Shown: piece by piece, positions 8,764 through 16,841 of the stretch | How positions within the stretch are numbered: the stretch's first letter is position 1 | Layout: each line of letters starts with the position of its first letter | NCBI GenBank assembly: GCA_019694595.1 | Contig: JAIBBQ010000006.1 | Location: forward strand, 1-64,000 | Direction of reading: 5' to 3' | DNA from: Myxococcaceae bacterium | Lineage (GTDB): Bacteria > Myxococcota > Myxococcia > Myxococcales > Myxococcaceae | Length of the DNA stretch: 64,000 nt | Translations under genes and position numbers: made by a program | The notes under the pieces: model-generated | Databases searched by the model: none | Told to the model about the DNA's origin: nothing | What the model saw: only the letters and a program-made list of their open reading frames with translations

Positions 8764-10653
8764 ATGCGAATCGCCGTTCTCCCGGTGACCGTGGCCACCC
8801 TCCTCGCGCTCACCGGCTGCCAGGGCAAACCGTCGGGGCTCGACGCCGGGACCGACGCCGGCCCGATCCACGACGGCGGGACTGACGCCGGGAACGACGC
8901 AGGCCCCAACGGCGACGGGGGCATGAACCCGGCAGACGCGTACCTCGTCGGCTGCAAGAGCTTCTTCGCGGCCCGCACGCTCGAGAAGCAGCGGGAGCTC
9001 GACTCGACCTTCCCCAACGACTGCGACGCGCCGCTCAAGGCAGCCATCGGCAAGATCGCCGTGGGCGGCAAGGCCCTCTGCGCCGCGGGCGAGAGCGCCA
9101 ACGCCTGTCAGCAGCGCCTCTACGCGACGCCGCCTGCGATGAGCGATCGCGAGCCGGGCTGCGCGGTGGGGTCGCCCACCCCGAAGAACTGCCTCGTCGG
9201 CAAGAACGTCCCACGCTGCGCCGACGGCACCGAGACGTGCGCGGAGCCCCAGGCCATCTGCCAGGACGGCACCCGCCCCTTCGTCTACGTGGAGCCGGCG
9301 ACCGCGGGAGCCTCCGACGTCTGGTTCTTCTGGCTCGGCGGCGAAGGCGGCCCCTGCACCGGGCCCACCTGCTGGCTCTACTACCGCTTCGGCCCACAGG
9401 TGGACAAAGCCGAGCACCAGCAGGCGATGAGCACCGCACACCCCGACAACACGTACGCCCGCGGCAAGGCCGGAGGCGGAGTAACCAACGGCACGGTGGT
9501 CCCGGAGAACCCGTTCGCGCAGATGAACCGCGTTCGCTTCAAGCGCTGCACCGATGCCGCGAGCAACGCCACCGAAGACGCGCCCATCGGCGACGGCGTT
9601 CCGGCCAGCGCCGCCGCCGAGTACCCGACGCTGCCCATCGCGACCCGCACCGCGAAGGTCCCCGTCTTCCACCACGGCTTCGACACCTGGCGCGCGACGT
9701 TCCGCTCCTTCACCACGCCCGCGGGGCGGGACCTCGACGGCGACGGAACCCCCGACCTTCCTTCGCTGGCCAACGCCAAGACCGTCGTCCTCGCCGGCAG
9801 CTCCGACGCGTCGCAGTGGGTCATCTCCGCGGGCGACGAGCTCGCCAAGGAACTCCGCGCCATCGCGGGCCCATCCGTCGACGTGCGCCTGATGGTCGAT
9901 GGACACTTCGAACCCGCGCTCGACAACGAGGGACGGTACGACGCCGGGGTTCCGGCCGGCTTCGACGCGTTCCACCAGCCGTACTCGAAGACCCACGCCT
10001 GCACGCTGCCCGACAACGCCGACGGCATCGCCAACGAGACGTGCTCCGACAAGCCGTACGGTCCTGGTGGCGCGTGGCGCAAGGCGCTGGACACCCGCGG
10101 CGTCGTCCGTGACGCCTCCTGCGAGGCGATGCACGGCGCGAACGCACCGGAGTGCTACGACGGCAAGCACACCCTGTTGCACCACGTCGCGACGCCGGTG
10201 CTCATCCTCTCCGACCAGGAAGACCACAACATCTCGGGCTCGCCTCCCATCTACGCCGAGGACTCGAGCTACCACTGGGCCAGTCCGCCCCCGTACCGCC
10301 GACGGGTGCTCGACCTGGCGCACGACATCGAGTCGTTCTGGGCGACCAGCGCGCGCGAAGAAGGCGCGGGCACCCCGGGGAACTTCGCACTCGCGCTGCC
10401 CAAGTCCCGCCGCACCGGCGAGCCCTGGGCCAACGCCCGGCACGTGCGGTTCCACGACGACGTCGAGATGCAGAAGGGCATGACCCGCTGCTCCCAGGCC
10501 GGCACCAAGCTGGGAACAGTGGCATTCGGCACGATGGTCGGCACGTGGGTGCTCGCCACCCTGCCCAACACCTTCGCCATCGAGGACGGTACCTTCTGGG
10601 GCGGCGTCGGGGCGTACACGGTCACCGGCGACACCTGCCGGCCCCCCGAGTAG
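8764..10653 (+). CDS. Pectin acetylesterase/Notum-like lipoprotein hydrolase
   Basis: 629 residues from ATG 8764. The signal ends in a lipobox (LALTGC, Cys about 19) followed by an Asp-Ala-Gly linker repeated several times, typical of myxobacterial surface lipoproteins. Residues about 175-600 resemble the pectin acetylesterase family: a WFFWLGGEGGPC oxyanion-like segment, a NPFAQMNRVRFKRCTD block matching the family's N-P-x-W-N-x-V-x-x-x-Y-C-D core, and a nucleophile-like AGSSDASQW segment (Ser347). The usual GCSAGG elbow is altered, with Asp-Ala in place of Ala-Gly-Gly. Cys residues are abundant, fitting a disulfide-rich exported enzyme. Upstream in-frame codons (8644 on) would hide the signal peptide, so they were rejected. 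Substrate unknown; a carbohydrate or protein-linked ester is the family expectation. Confidence 0.7.
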   Translation: MRIAVLPVTVATLLALTGCQGKPSGLDAGTDAGPIHDGGTDAGNDAGPNGDGGMNPADAYLVGCKSFFAARTLEKQRELDSTFPNDCDAPLKAAIGKIAVGGKALCAAGESANACQQRLYATPPAMSDREPGCAVGSPTPKNCLVGKNVPRCADGTETCAEPQAICQDGTRPFVYVEPATAGASDVWFFWLGGEGGPCTGPTCWLYYRFGPQVDKAEHQQAMSTAHPDNTYARGKAGGGVTNGTVVPENPFAQMNRVRFKRCTDAASNATEDAPIGDGVPASAAAEYPTLPIATRTAKVPVFHHGFDTWRATFRSFTTPAGRDLDGDGTPDLPSLANAKTVVLAGSSDASQWVISAGDELAKELRAIAGPSVDVRLMVDGHFEPALDNEGRYDAGVPAGFDAFHQPYSKTHACTLPDNADGIANETCSDKPYGPGGAWRKALDTRGVVRDASCEAMHGANAPECYDGKHTLLHHVATPVLILSDQEDHNISGSPPIYAEDSSYHWASPPPYRRRVLDLAHDIESFWATSAREEGAGTPGNFALALPKSRRTGEPWANARHVRFHDDVEMQKGMTRCSQAGTKLGTVAFGTMVGTWVLATLPNTFAIEDGTFWGGVGAYTVTGDTCRPPE

Positions 10654-10694
10654 CGGGCCGTCTCAGCCCCGACCACCGGGCTGCTCCGGGCGCT

Positions 10695-11693
10695 ATGCTC
10701 GACGCCCTCGTGCCTCTCCACGTCCCTGCCGGCTCTCCGCTCGCGGTCTTCTCCCCCCAGGAGCTCGACGCGCTCTCCGCCTCCGGGACCCCCAGGCGCT
10801 GCGCCGCCGGCGAGGCGATCGTGGTCGAGAACGAGCCCGGCGACTCGATGTTCATGCTCCTCGACGGCACCGCCGAGGCGCGCCTCCCCGACGGCCGCGC
10901 AGTGCGGCAGTACACGCCGGGCGCCTATTTCGGGGAGCTGTCCTTCATCAACCCGGGCCACCGGCGCAGCGCGAGCATCGTCGCCACCAGCCCCGCGCAG
11001 CTCTGCGTGCTCGACCAGCGCTCCATCGAGTCGCTCACCGAGCACCACCCCAAGGTCATCTTCACCCTGCTGCGCCGCGCCTGCGCCTTCCTGGTCGATG
11101 CCGAGCGAAACCTCGTCTCGGACCTGCGCCGCCGCAACGCCGAGCTCCAGGACACCTTGGCCCGGCTCGACTTCACCCGCCGCCGGCTCACCCAGGAAGA
11201 GGAGCGCGCGCGCACCGACACCCTGAGCGGCCTCTTCAACCGCCGCGCCTTCGACGCCGAGCTGCCGTCCTTCATGGAACGCGCCGCCGCCATCGGCGCC
11301 GGCCTGGCAGTGCTCGCGCTCGACCTCGACCACTTCAAGCCGGTGAACGACACCCTGGGCCACGCCGCGGGCGACGAGGTGCTGCGCGGCGCCGGCAAGC
11401 TGCTCAAGCAACACACCCGCCCCACCGACCTGCCCTGCCGCATCGGCGGCGACGAGTTCATCGTGCTGCTGTCCGACCTCGACGAGGCCAACGCCCGGAA
11501 GAAGGCGGAGTCGCTGCGCGCCGCCATCGGCGCCATGCCCCACCCGGGCAACGACCAGGGCATCCGCATCACCACCACCATGGGCGGCACCATGTTCCGC
11601 CCGGGCGAGACCGCGGCCGACTTCCTCCACCGCGCGGACGAGGCGCTCTACGCCGCCAAGCGCGCCGGCCGGAACCGCGTCGCCTGGGGCTGA
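10695..11693 (+). CDS. Diguanylate cyclase with N-terminal cyclic-nucleotide-binding domain
   Basis: 332 residues. Residues about 10-130 are a cNMP-binding (CNB) domain; the phosphate-binding cassette has FGEL and the ligand-holding Arg91 in an RSAS motif, so real nucleotide binding is expected. A coiled-coil linker (about 135-172) leads to a GGDEF domain: DTLSGLFNRR near its start, catalytic GGDEF at 251-255, and an allosteric I-site R242-x-x-D245 exactly five residues upstream. It should make c-di-GMP from GTP under control of cAMP or cGMP, with product inhibition. It begins 41 bp after the esterase gene and is followed by another CNB protein. Confidence 0.9.
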   Translation: MLDALVPLHVPAGSPLAVFSPQELDALSASGTPRRCAAGEAIVVENEPGDSMFMLLDGTAEARLPDGRAVRQYTPGAYFGELSFINPGHRRSASIVATSPAQLCVLDQRSIESLTEHHPKVIFTLLRRACAFLVDAERNLVSDLRRRNAELQDTLARLDFTRRRLTQEEERARTDTLSGLFNRRAFDAELPSFMERAAAIGAGLAVLALDLDHFKPVNDTLGHAAGDEVLRGAGKLLKQHTRPTDLPCRIGGDEFIVLLSDLDEANARKKAESLRAAIGAMPHPGNDQGIRITTTMGGTMFRPGETAADFLHRADEALYAAKRAGRNRVAWG

Positions 11694-11744
11694 TCCGCAT
11701 CTCCGGGCGCCCCGGCGCTGGCGTTCGCGCTACCGTGCGCCGCC

Positions 11745-12998
11745 ATGCCCACTTCGGAATTCGACTTCGTCGACGGCGATGACGGCGGCCAGTTCGTGCT
11801 CGTCGGTGGCCCCATGGTCACCCTGCGCGTGCATCTCGCGAAAGGAGAGGTCGACGCCGCCGTGCGGCTCTACGAGGAGACCGGCGCCGTGGTGCGGGCG
11901 GAGCTCCTCACCGAGGCCGAGACCGCGTCCTTCGACACCAAGAAGAACATCGCCCAGCTGTTCCGGAAGGCGCGCGACTTCGCCGCTGCCGCCAAGGTGT
12001 TCCGCGCCTGCAAGCTCGACGGCGACGCCGCCGCTGCGTACGAGGCCGCCAGCGACTTCGCGGAGGCCGCCGCCGCCTGGGTGCGCGCGGGCGACCTCAC
12101 CCGCGGCGCCGCCGCCTTCGAGCGCGCCGGGAAGACCGAGCAGGCGCTCGAGCTCTACCGCAAGGCGGGCGCCACCGACCGCGTCGCCGAGGGCCTCGCC
12201 CGCAGCAAGCGCTTCCTCGAGGCCGCCGAGGAGTTCCGCCGGCTGGGCAACACCCACGCCGAGTTCGAGGCGCTGCGCTCCGGCTTCGCCGAGGAGCCCG
12301 GCAACGTCGAGGTGGTCAGCCGGCTCGCCGAGGTGATGCTGCAGCACGGCCGCAGCGAGAAGACCGCGCTCCTGCTCACCGAGACCGTGCGCCGCACGCC
12401 CGCCGCCATGTCCAACTCCCGCTTCGTGGGCCTGCTCGCCGCCGCGCTCGAGGCCGTGGGCAACGCCGAGGCCGCCGCCAAGGTGCGCGCCCGGCTCAAG
12501 GGCCTCCCCCCCGCGCCCGCCGCGCCGCCGGTGGTCCAGGGCAAGCTCCCCGCCGCCGAGCCGGGCTCCGACGCCTACGGCTTCCTGAAGGCGCTGCCGA
12601 TGTTCGCCGACCTGAGCTTCGACGACATGAAGTCGCTCTACCGGGTGTGCACGCTGCACGCGTTCCAGCCGGGCCAGCACCTCATCGAGCCCGGTCAGCC
12701 GGGGCGCGGGCTCTTCCTCATCGTCAGCGGCCAGGTCGAGGTCTTCGCGGGGGCCGATGCGTCGGCGCGCCTGCTCAACACCCTGGGCGTCGGCGGCTAC
12801 GTGGGAGAGATCTCCCTGCTGCAGGACGGGCCCACCTCGGCCCGTGTGACCGCGCGCACCGCGGTGAAGGTGCTCTTCATCTCCCGCGAGGCCTTCAACC
12901 TCTTCATGTTCGGCACCCCGGCCGCGGCGCTGCACATCTACAAGCTCTTCACCCTGAACCTGGCCGAGCGGGTGCGGGTGCTCTCCGCGGCGAAGTAG
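11745..12998 (+). CDS. TPR-like protein with C-terminal CNB domain
   Basis: 417 residues, no signal or membrane segment. Residues about 60-260 are repeated Ala-rich helix pairs of TPR/SEL1 character. Residues about 285-410 are a CNB domain with a recognisable cassette (GGYVGEISLL) but with Thr-Ser-Ala where the ligand-binding Arg-x-Ala normally stands, so binding of cAMP or cGMP is doubtful. It may be a scaffold whose CNB domain serves protein contacts. Its stop codon ends at 12998, directly touching the stop of the convergent CNB gene, with no spacer. Confidence 0.85.
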   Translation: MPTSEFDFVDGDDGGQFVLVGGPMVTLRVHLAKGEVDAAVRLYEETGAVVRAELLTEAETASFDTKKNIAQLFRKARDFAAAAKVFRACKLDGDAAAAYEAASDFAEAAAAWVRAGDLTRGAAAFERAGKTEQALELYRKAGATDRVAEGLARSKRFLEAAEEFRRLGNTHAEFEALRSGFAEEPGNVEVVSRLAEVMLQHGRSEKTALLLTETVRRTPAAMSNSRFVGLLAAALEAVGNAEAAAKVRARLKGLPPAPAAPPVVQGKLPAAEPGSDAYGFLKALPMFADLSFDDMKSLYRVCTLHAFQPGQHLIEPGQPGRGLFLIVSGQVEVFAGADASARLLNTLGVGGYVGEISLLQDGPTSARVTARTAVKVLFISREAFNLFMFGTPAAALHIYKLFTLNLAERVRVLSAAK

Positions 12999-14267
12999 TC
13001 AGACGCGGCGGTCGGGCCCCGCCGGCAGGCCGTGGGCCCGGTCGTACCGCGCGGTGCGCTCGAGCCGCGCGTTCGCCAGGTGGCGCAGCGTGACCGCGGC
13101 GCCCGCGTCCTTCATCACCAGCGCCTTGAAGTCCGCCGCCGCCAGCTCGAGCGTGAGCACCGGCGCGCTCGCGGTCACCGTCGCCGTCGCCGGTCCGCCG
13201 GTGAGAATGGAGATCTCCCCGAAGAGGTCCCCTTCCCGCAGGTCGGGGTAGCTGTTGCCGCTGGAGTGCTTCACCGCGCACACGCCGCGCAGGAGCACGT
13301 GCACCGCCTCGGGCGCCTGGCCTTCCGCGATGATGGTGGCGCCTGCCGCCCAGGTCTTCGGCTGGAACGCCCGCGCGAGTTCCTTCTTCGCGCCGTCCTG
13401 CAGACCGCGCAGCACCGGGCTCGCCCGCATCATGTTGGCGAGCAGCCGCTCCCGGTAGAACGCGTCGAGCACCTCGCCCACCCGCGGGTGCTTGGCCACC
13501 ACCTGGTCCATCGCCGCGCGCGGGAACTCGAGCACGGTGGCCGAGTCGTCGGTCACCACCGTCGCCACCCGCAGGCCCTTCGAGACCAGCGCCACCTCGC
13601 CGAAGATCTCCCCCGCCGACATCGACGCCACCCGGCGCTCGTCGGACGTGCCGTGGCCGCGGAAGACGCCCACCGTGCCTTCCACCAGCGCGAACATCGA
13701 CTCCCCCGGGGCGCCTTCCTTCACGATGAGCTCGCCCACGCCGTACGCGCGGACCTCCATCGCCGAGGCCAGCACCTCGCGCAGCTCCGCCTCACCCAGC
13801 ATCGAGAAGAGCGGAATCGACGGCAGCCCGCTGGCCGTGGGCGGCGCCACCACCTCGAGCTCGATGTCGATGGCGTCCTCGACGGCCGCGGGCGCTGCCG
13901 CAGCCACCGGCGCCACCGGGACCGCGGCCGGGCGGACCGGGAGCGGCTTCTCGCTCTTGGCGAAGAGCGAGGCGATCAGCGCCAACGTGCGCTGGTGCTT
14001 GGGCTCGATGGCCAGGATCAGCCGGCACACCGCGGACGCCTTGAAGAACTGCCCCTGCTCCGCGTACCGGCGGGCCACGTCCTCGTACGCCGCGACCGCG
14101 TCGACGCTCTTGCCCAGCTTCTGCAGCAGCTCGGCGACCTTCTGGCGCGCCGCGACGTCGTCGGCCGCCACCTCCACCACCTTGCGCCACGCCTCCAGCG
14201 CCGCGGGCAGCTTGCCCTTCGCGGTCAGCTGCATCGCCTTGTCCTTCAGCTCACGCACGTCGCTCAT
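12999..14267 (-). CDS. TPR protein with two tandem CNB domains
   Basis: 422 residues from ATG 14267, preceded by GAGGGGGAA 2 bases upstream; an in-frame ATG at 14336 lacks such a site. Residues 5-110 are TPR helices, 115-150 an Ala/Pro linker, then CNB-1 (about 155-275) and CNB-2 (about 285-400). CNB-1 has the canonical cassette FGEVAL with Arg233 in RVAT, so it should bind cyclic nucleotide. CNB-2 has FGEISI but Ala in place of Arg (PATAT), so it probably does not, similar to the neighbouring + strand protein. It is the last gene of the six-gene cyclase cluster (16 bp after the Cys-rich gene), and is a likely cytoplasmic effector of the cyclase. Confidence 0.87.
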   Translation of the reverse strand: MSDVRELKDKAMQLTAKGKLPAALEAWRKVVEVAADDVAARQKVAELLQKLGKSVDAVAAYEDVARRYAEQGQFFKASAVCRLILAIEPKHQRTLALIASLFAKSEKPLPVRPAAVPVAPVAAAAPAAVEDAIDIELEVVAPPTASGLPSIPLFSMLGEAELREVLASAMEVRAYGVGELIVKEGAPGESMFALVEGTVGVFRGHGTSDERRVASMSAGEIFGEVALVSKGLRVATVVTDDSATVLEFPRAAMDQVVAKHPRVGEVLDAFYRERLLANMMRASPVLRGLQDGAKKELARAFQPKTWAAGATIIAEGQAPEAVHVLLRGVCAVKHSSGNSYPDLREGDLFGEISILTGGPATATVTASAPVLTLELAAADFKALVMKDAGAAVTLRHLANARLERTARYDRAHGLPAGPDRRV

Positions 14268-14283
14268 GGTTCCCCCTCGCGCT

Positions 14284-15456
14284 TCACTGGCACGTTCCCG
14301 CGTCGCACACCTGGCCACCGGTGCACGCCACGCCACACGCGCCGCAGTTCGCCAGGTCCGCCTTCAGGTCCACCTCGCAGCCGTTCTGCAGCTGCGTGTC
14401 GCAGTCCGCGAACCCGGTCTCGCAACCCGCGCGCGAACAGGTGCCGAAGTTGCAGAGCCGCGGCGCGTGCTCCACCGGAACGCAGGGCTGGAAGCAGCCG
14501 CCGCAGTGCTCGGGGTCGTGCAGGGTGTCGACGCACAGGCCGGCGTCGCAGGTGTCGAGCGGCGGCGTGCAGGTGGTGCCGCACTGCCCGTTGACGCACA
14601 CGCTCCCCGCGTCGCACGGCTGGTTGCAGCCGCCGCAGTTGAGCTGGTCGGACTCCACCCGCACGCAGGTGCCTCCGCAGGGCACGGTGCCCGGGGTGCA
14701 GCTGGGCAGACAGAAGCCGCCGACGCACAAGCCGCCTCCGGTGCAGCCCGCGTCACACCCGCCGCAGTGGGCGACGTTGAACTGCAGATCGACGCACGAG
14801 CCGCCGCACGCCGTCAGTGGCGCCGTGCAGCCCGCGAGACACGCGCCGCCGCTGCACACGCTGCCGGCGTCACAGGTCCGCCCGCAGGCGCCGCAGTTGA
14901 GCGGGTCGAACAGGGTGTCCGCGCAGCCGCCCGCGCACGCCACGGTGGGCGCCCGGCAGGTCGTTCCGCAGTGGCCGTCACGGCAGCGACCGACGGCGCA
15001 GTCGGTGTCGCGCACGCACCCCTGGCCGGCGTCACACGGCGCACACCCCGCCCCGCCGCAGTCCACGTCGGTCTCGGTGCCGTTGCGCGCGCGATCGCCG
15101 CAGCTCGCCGCGGCACAGCGGCCGGCGTCGCACACCAGGCTCGCGCAGTCCGAGGAAACGCCACACGTCCGCCCGACCGCACACGCGGGACACGGGCCGC
15201 CACAGTCCACGTCGGACTCCGGTCCGGTGCGCTGCCCGTCCTGGCAGGAGGACGCCACGCACACCCGCCCCGCGCACGCACCGCTCGCACAGTCCGCGGG
15301 GACCCGGCAGGTCAGCGCCTGCGCACACGGCGTGCACCGGGTGCCGCCACAGTCCACGTCCGACTCGTCGCCGTTCTTCAGGCCGTCGGAGCAGCTCGGC
15401 GTCGACGTGACGTGGCACGCTCCGAGCGCGAAGCCCACCAGCGCGCCGATCGCCAT
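14284..15456 (-). CDS. Cys-rich repeat lipoprotein (second of a tandem pair)
   Basis: 390 residues from ATG 15456. The signal ends at a lipobox-like GACH (Cys about 14). Three to four N-terminal repeats of the type [15 protein letters not shown]...C..C (about 25-170) resemble Cys-rich repeats of myxobacterial surface proteins, followed by about six CGG..C repeats of the C..GGxCVD..xDxxxCGGC type. Cys is the dominant residue, so many disulfides in an exported protein are expected. It is closely related in layout to the upstream gene at 15471-16841; the pair is probably a gene duplication. Short spacing on both sides places it within the cyclase operon. Function unknown; an extracellular sensing or structural role is inferred from position only. 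Confidence 0.8.
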   Translation of the reverse strand: MAIGALVGFALGACHVTSTPSCSDGLKNGDESDVDCGGTRCTPCAQALTCRVPADCASGACAGRVCVASSCQDGQRTGPESDVDCGGPCPACAVGRTCGVSSDCASLVCDAGRCAAASCGDRARNGTETDVDCGGAGCAPCDAGQGCVRDTDCAVGRCRDGHCGTTCRAPTVACAGGCADTLFDPLNCGACGRTCDAGSVCSGGACLAGCTAPLTACGGSCVDLQFNVAHCGGCDAGCTGGGLCVGGFCLPSCTPGTVPCGGTCVRVESDQLNCGGCNQPCDAGSVCVNGQCGTTCTPPLDTCDAGLCVDTLHDPEHCGGCFQPCVPVEHAPRLCNFGTCSRAGCETGFADCDTQLQNGCEVDLKADLANCGACGVACTGGQVCDAGTCQ

Positions 15457-15470
15457 CCACCGCGCAGGCG

Positions 15471-16841
15471 TCAGCAGCCGTTGCACAGGAGCACCCCGTT
15501 GCAGTTGGTGATGCCCGCCGGACACGCGGGCGCGAGTGGGATGGACGCCGGCTGCGGCACCTGCGCGTTGTCCTTGCACAGGCAGATCAACTGCCCGTTG
15601 CACGCCACGCAGTTGAGGCAGGACGACTGGTAGGTCCCCGGAGGCAACGAAGGCAGGCAGCACCCGCCCGGCGTGCAGGTCTCGCCCCCGGAGCAAGTGA
15701 TGCCACACGCGCCGCAGTTCCCGCTGAACGACAGGTCGGCCTCGCAGCCGTCGCCCGGGAGGCCGTTGCAGTCCGCGAAGTTGGGAGCGCACGGCCCCAG
15801 GCCGCACTGGCCCGCGACGCACGCGGGGAAGGCACCGTTGGGGAACGGACAGGCGGTCGTGCAGTTGCCGCAGTGGGCGGGGTCATTCGCCGTGTCCACG
15901 CACTGGGTGCCGTTGGCGCACACCGCGAGCGGCGCGGGGCAGCCGATGCTGCACTGCCCGCCGACGCAGGCGGTCCCCTGCGGACAGGCGTTGGGACAGC
16001 TGCCGCAGTGCTTGGCGTCGCGGCTGAGCACCGCGCAGTCCGGTCCGCACGCCACCGCGCCGCCCGCGCACGCCGACGCACAGGCGCCCGCCACGCAGAA
16101 CTGCCCCATCGCGCACGGCTGGTTGCAGCCTCCGCAGTGAAGCGGGTTCGACTTCGGGTCCACGCAGCCGCCGCCGCAGAACAGCGAGCCGCCCAGGCAC
16201 GCCCCGCCGCACACCCCCGCCGTGCAGAGCTCGCCTGGCTGGCAGGCGTGGCCACAGGTGCCGCAGTTCGCCGGGTCCTGCTGCGCATTCACGCACTGCG
16301 CGCCGCACGCCGACAGCGGCGCGACGCACGGGTTGCCACAGGTGCCGTCGGTGCACGCCCCCGACTGGCAGTCTGCGTCGCGGCGGCAGCCCTTGCCGTC
16401 GGCGCAGGCCGGGCAGCTCCCGCCGCAGTCCTGGCCCGTCTCGGTGCCGTTGAGCAGCCCGTCGTTGCACTGGGCCGCCACGCACAGCCCCTTCGCGCAC
16501 GCCCCGCTCGCGCAGTCGCCCGCGACCTGACAGGCCTGCATCAGCTGGCAAGGGCTGCACTGCCCGCCGCAGTCCACGTCGGTCTCGATGCCGTTCTTGG
16601 CGCCGTCGAAGCAACTGCGCGCCACGCAGCGGTTCAGACTGCACGCCTGGCTGCTGCAGTCCGCGTCGGCGACGCACAGCTGTCCCATCGCACAGGGCGC
16701 ACACACCGAGCCTCCGCAGTCGAGGTCGGTCTCCTCGCCGTCGAGCCGCCCGTCGTTGCATGCGCCCGCGCTGGGCACGAAGACCTGACACGACGCGAGC
16801 AGCGCCGCCCCCACCCACAGCATCAAGAGGCGCGCGCTCAT
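15471..16841 (-). CDS. Cys-rich repeat lipoprotein (first of a tandem pair)
   Basis: 456 residues. Lipobox LLASC (Cys about 18). Four N-terminal repeats containing ETDxDCGG with following C..C pairs, then about six repeats with HCGxC/NCGxC cores, and a distinct C-terminal stretch rich in CNG motifs. The ATG at 16841 overlaps the stop of the cyclase gene by ATGA, indicating translational coupling. It may be exported and disulfide-bonded at the cell surface. The same repeat grammar occurs in the downstream gene, but the two differ in repeat number and in the C-terminal 60 residues. I know of no assigned biochemical function for this family. Confidence 0.82.
   Translation of the reverse strand: MSARLLMLWVGAALLASCQVFVPSAGACNDGRLDGEETDLDCGGSVCAPCAMGQLCVADADCSSQACSLNRCVARSCFDGAKNGIETDVDCGGQCSPCQLMQACQVAGDCASGACAKGLCVAAQCNDGLLNGTETGQDCGGSCPACADGKGCRRDADCQSGACTDGTCGNPCVAPLSACGAQCVNAQQDPANCGTCGHACQPGELCTAGVCGGACLGGSLFCGGGCVDPKSNPLHCGGCNQPCAMGQFCVAGACASACAGGAVACGPDCAVLSRDAKHCGSCPNACPQGTACVGGQCSIGCPAPLAVCANGTQCVDTANDPAHCGNCTTACPFPNGAFPACVAGQCGLGPCAPNFADCNGLPGDGCEADLSFSGNCGACGITCSGGETCTPGGCCLPSLPPGTYQSSCLNCVACNGQLICLCKDNAQVPQPASIPLAPACPAGITNCNGVLLCNGC

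Noticed and set aside
14284-16841. Repeated short units resembling a CRISPR array or tandem repeat locus
   Set aside because: They are in-frame Cys-rich protein repeats with variable spacing, not conserved direct repeats with unique spacers.
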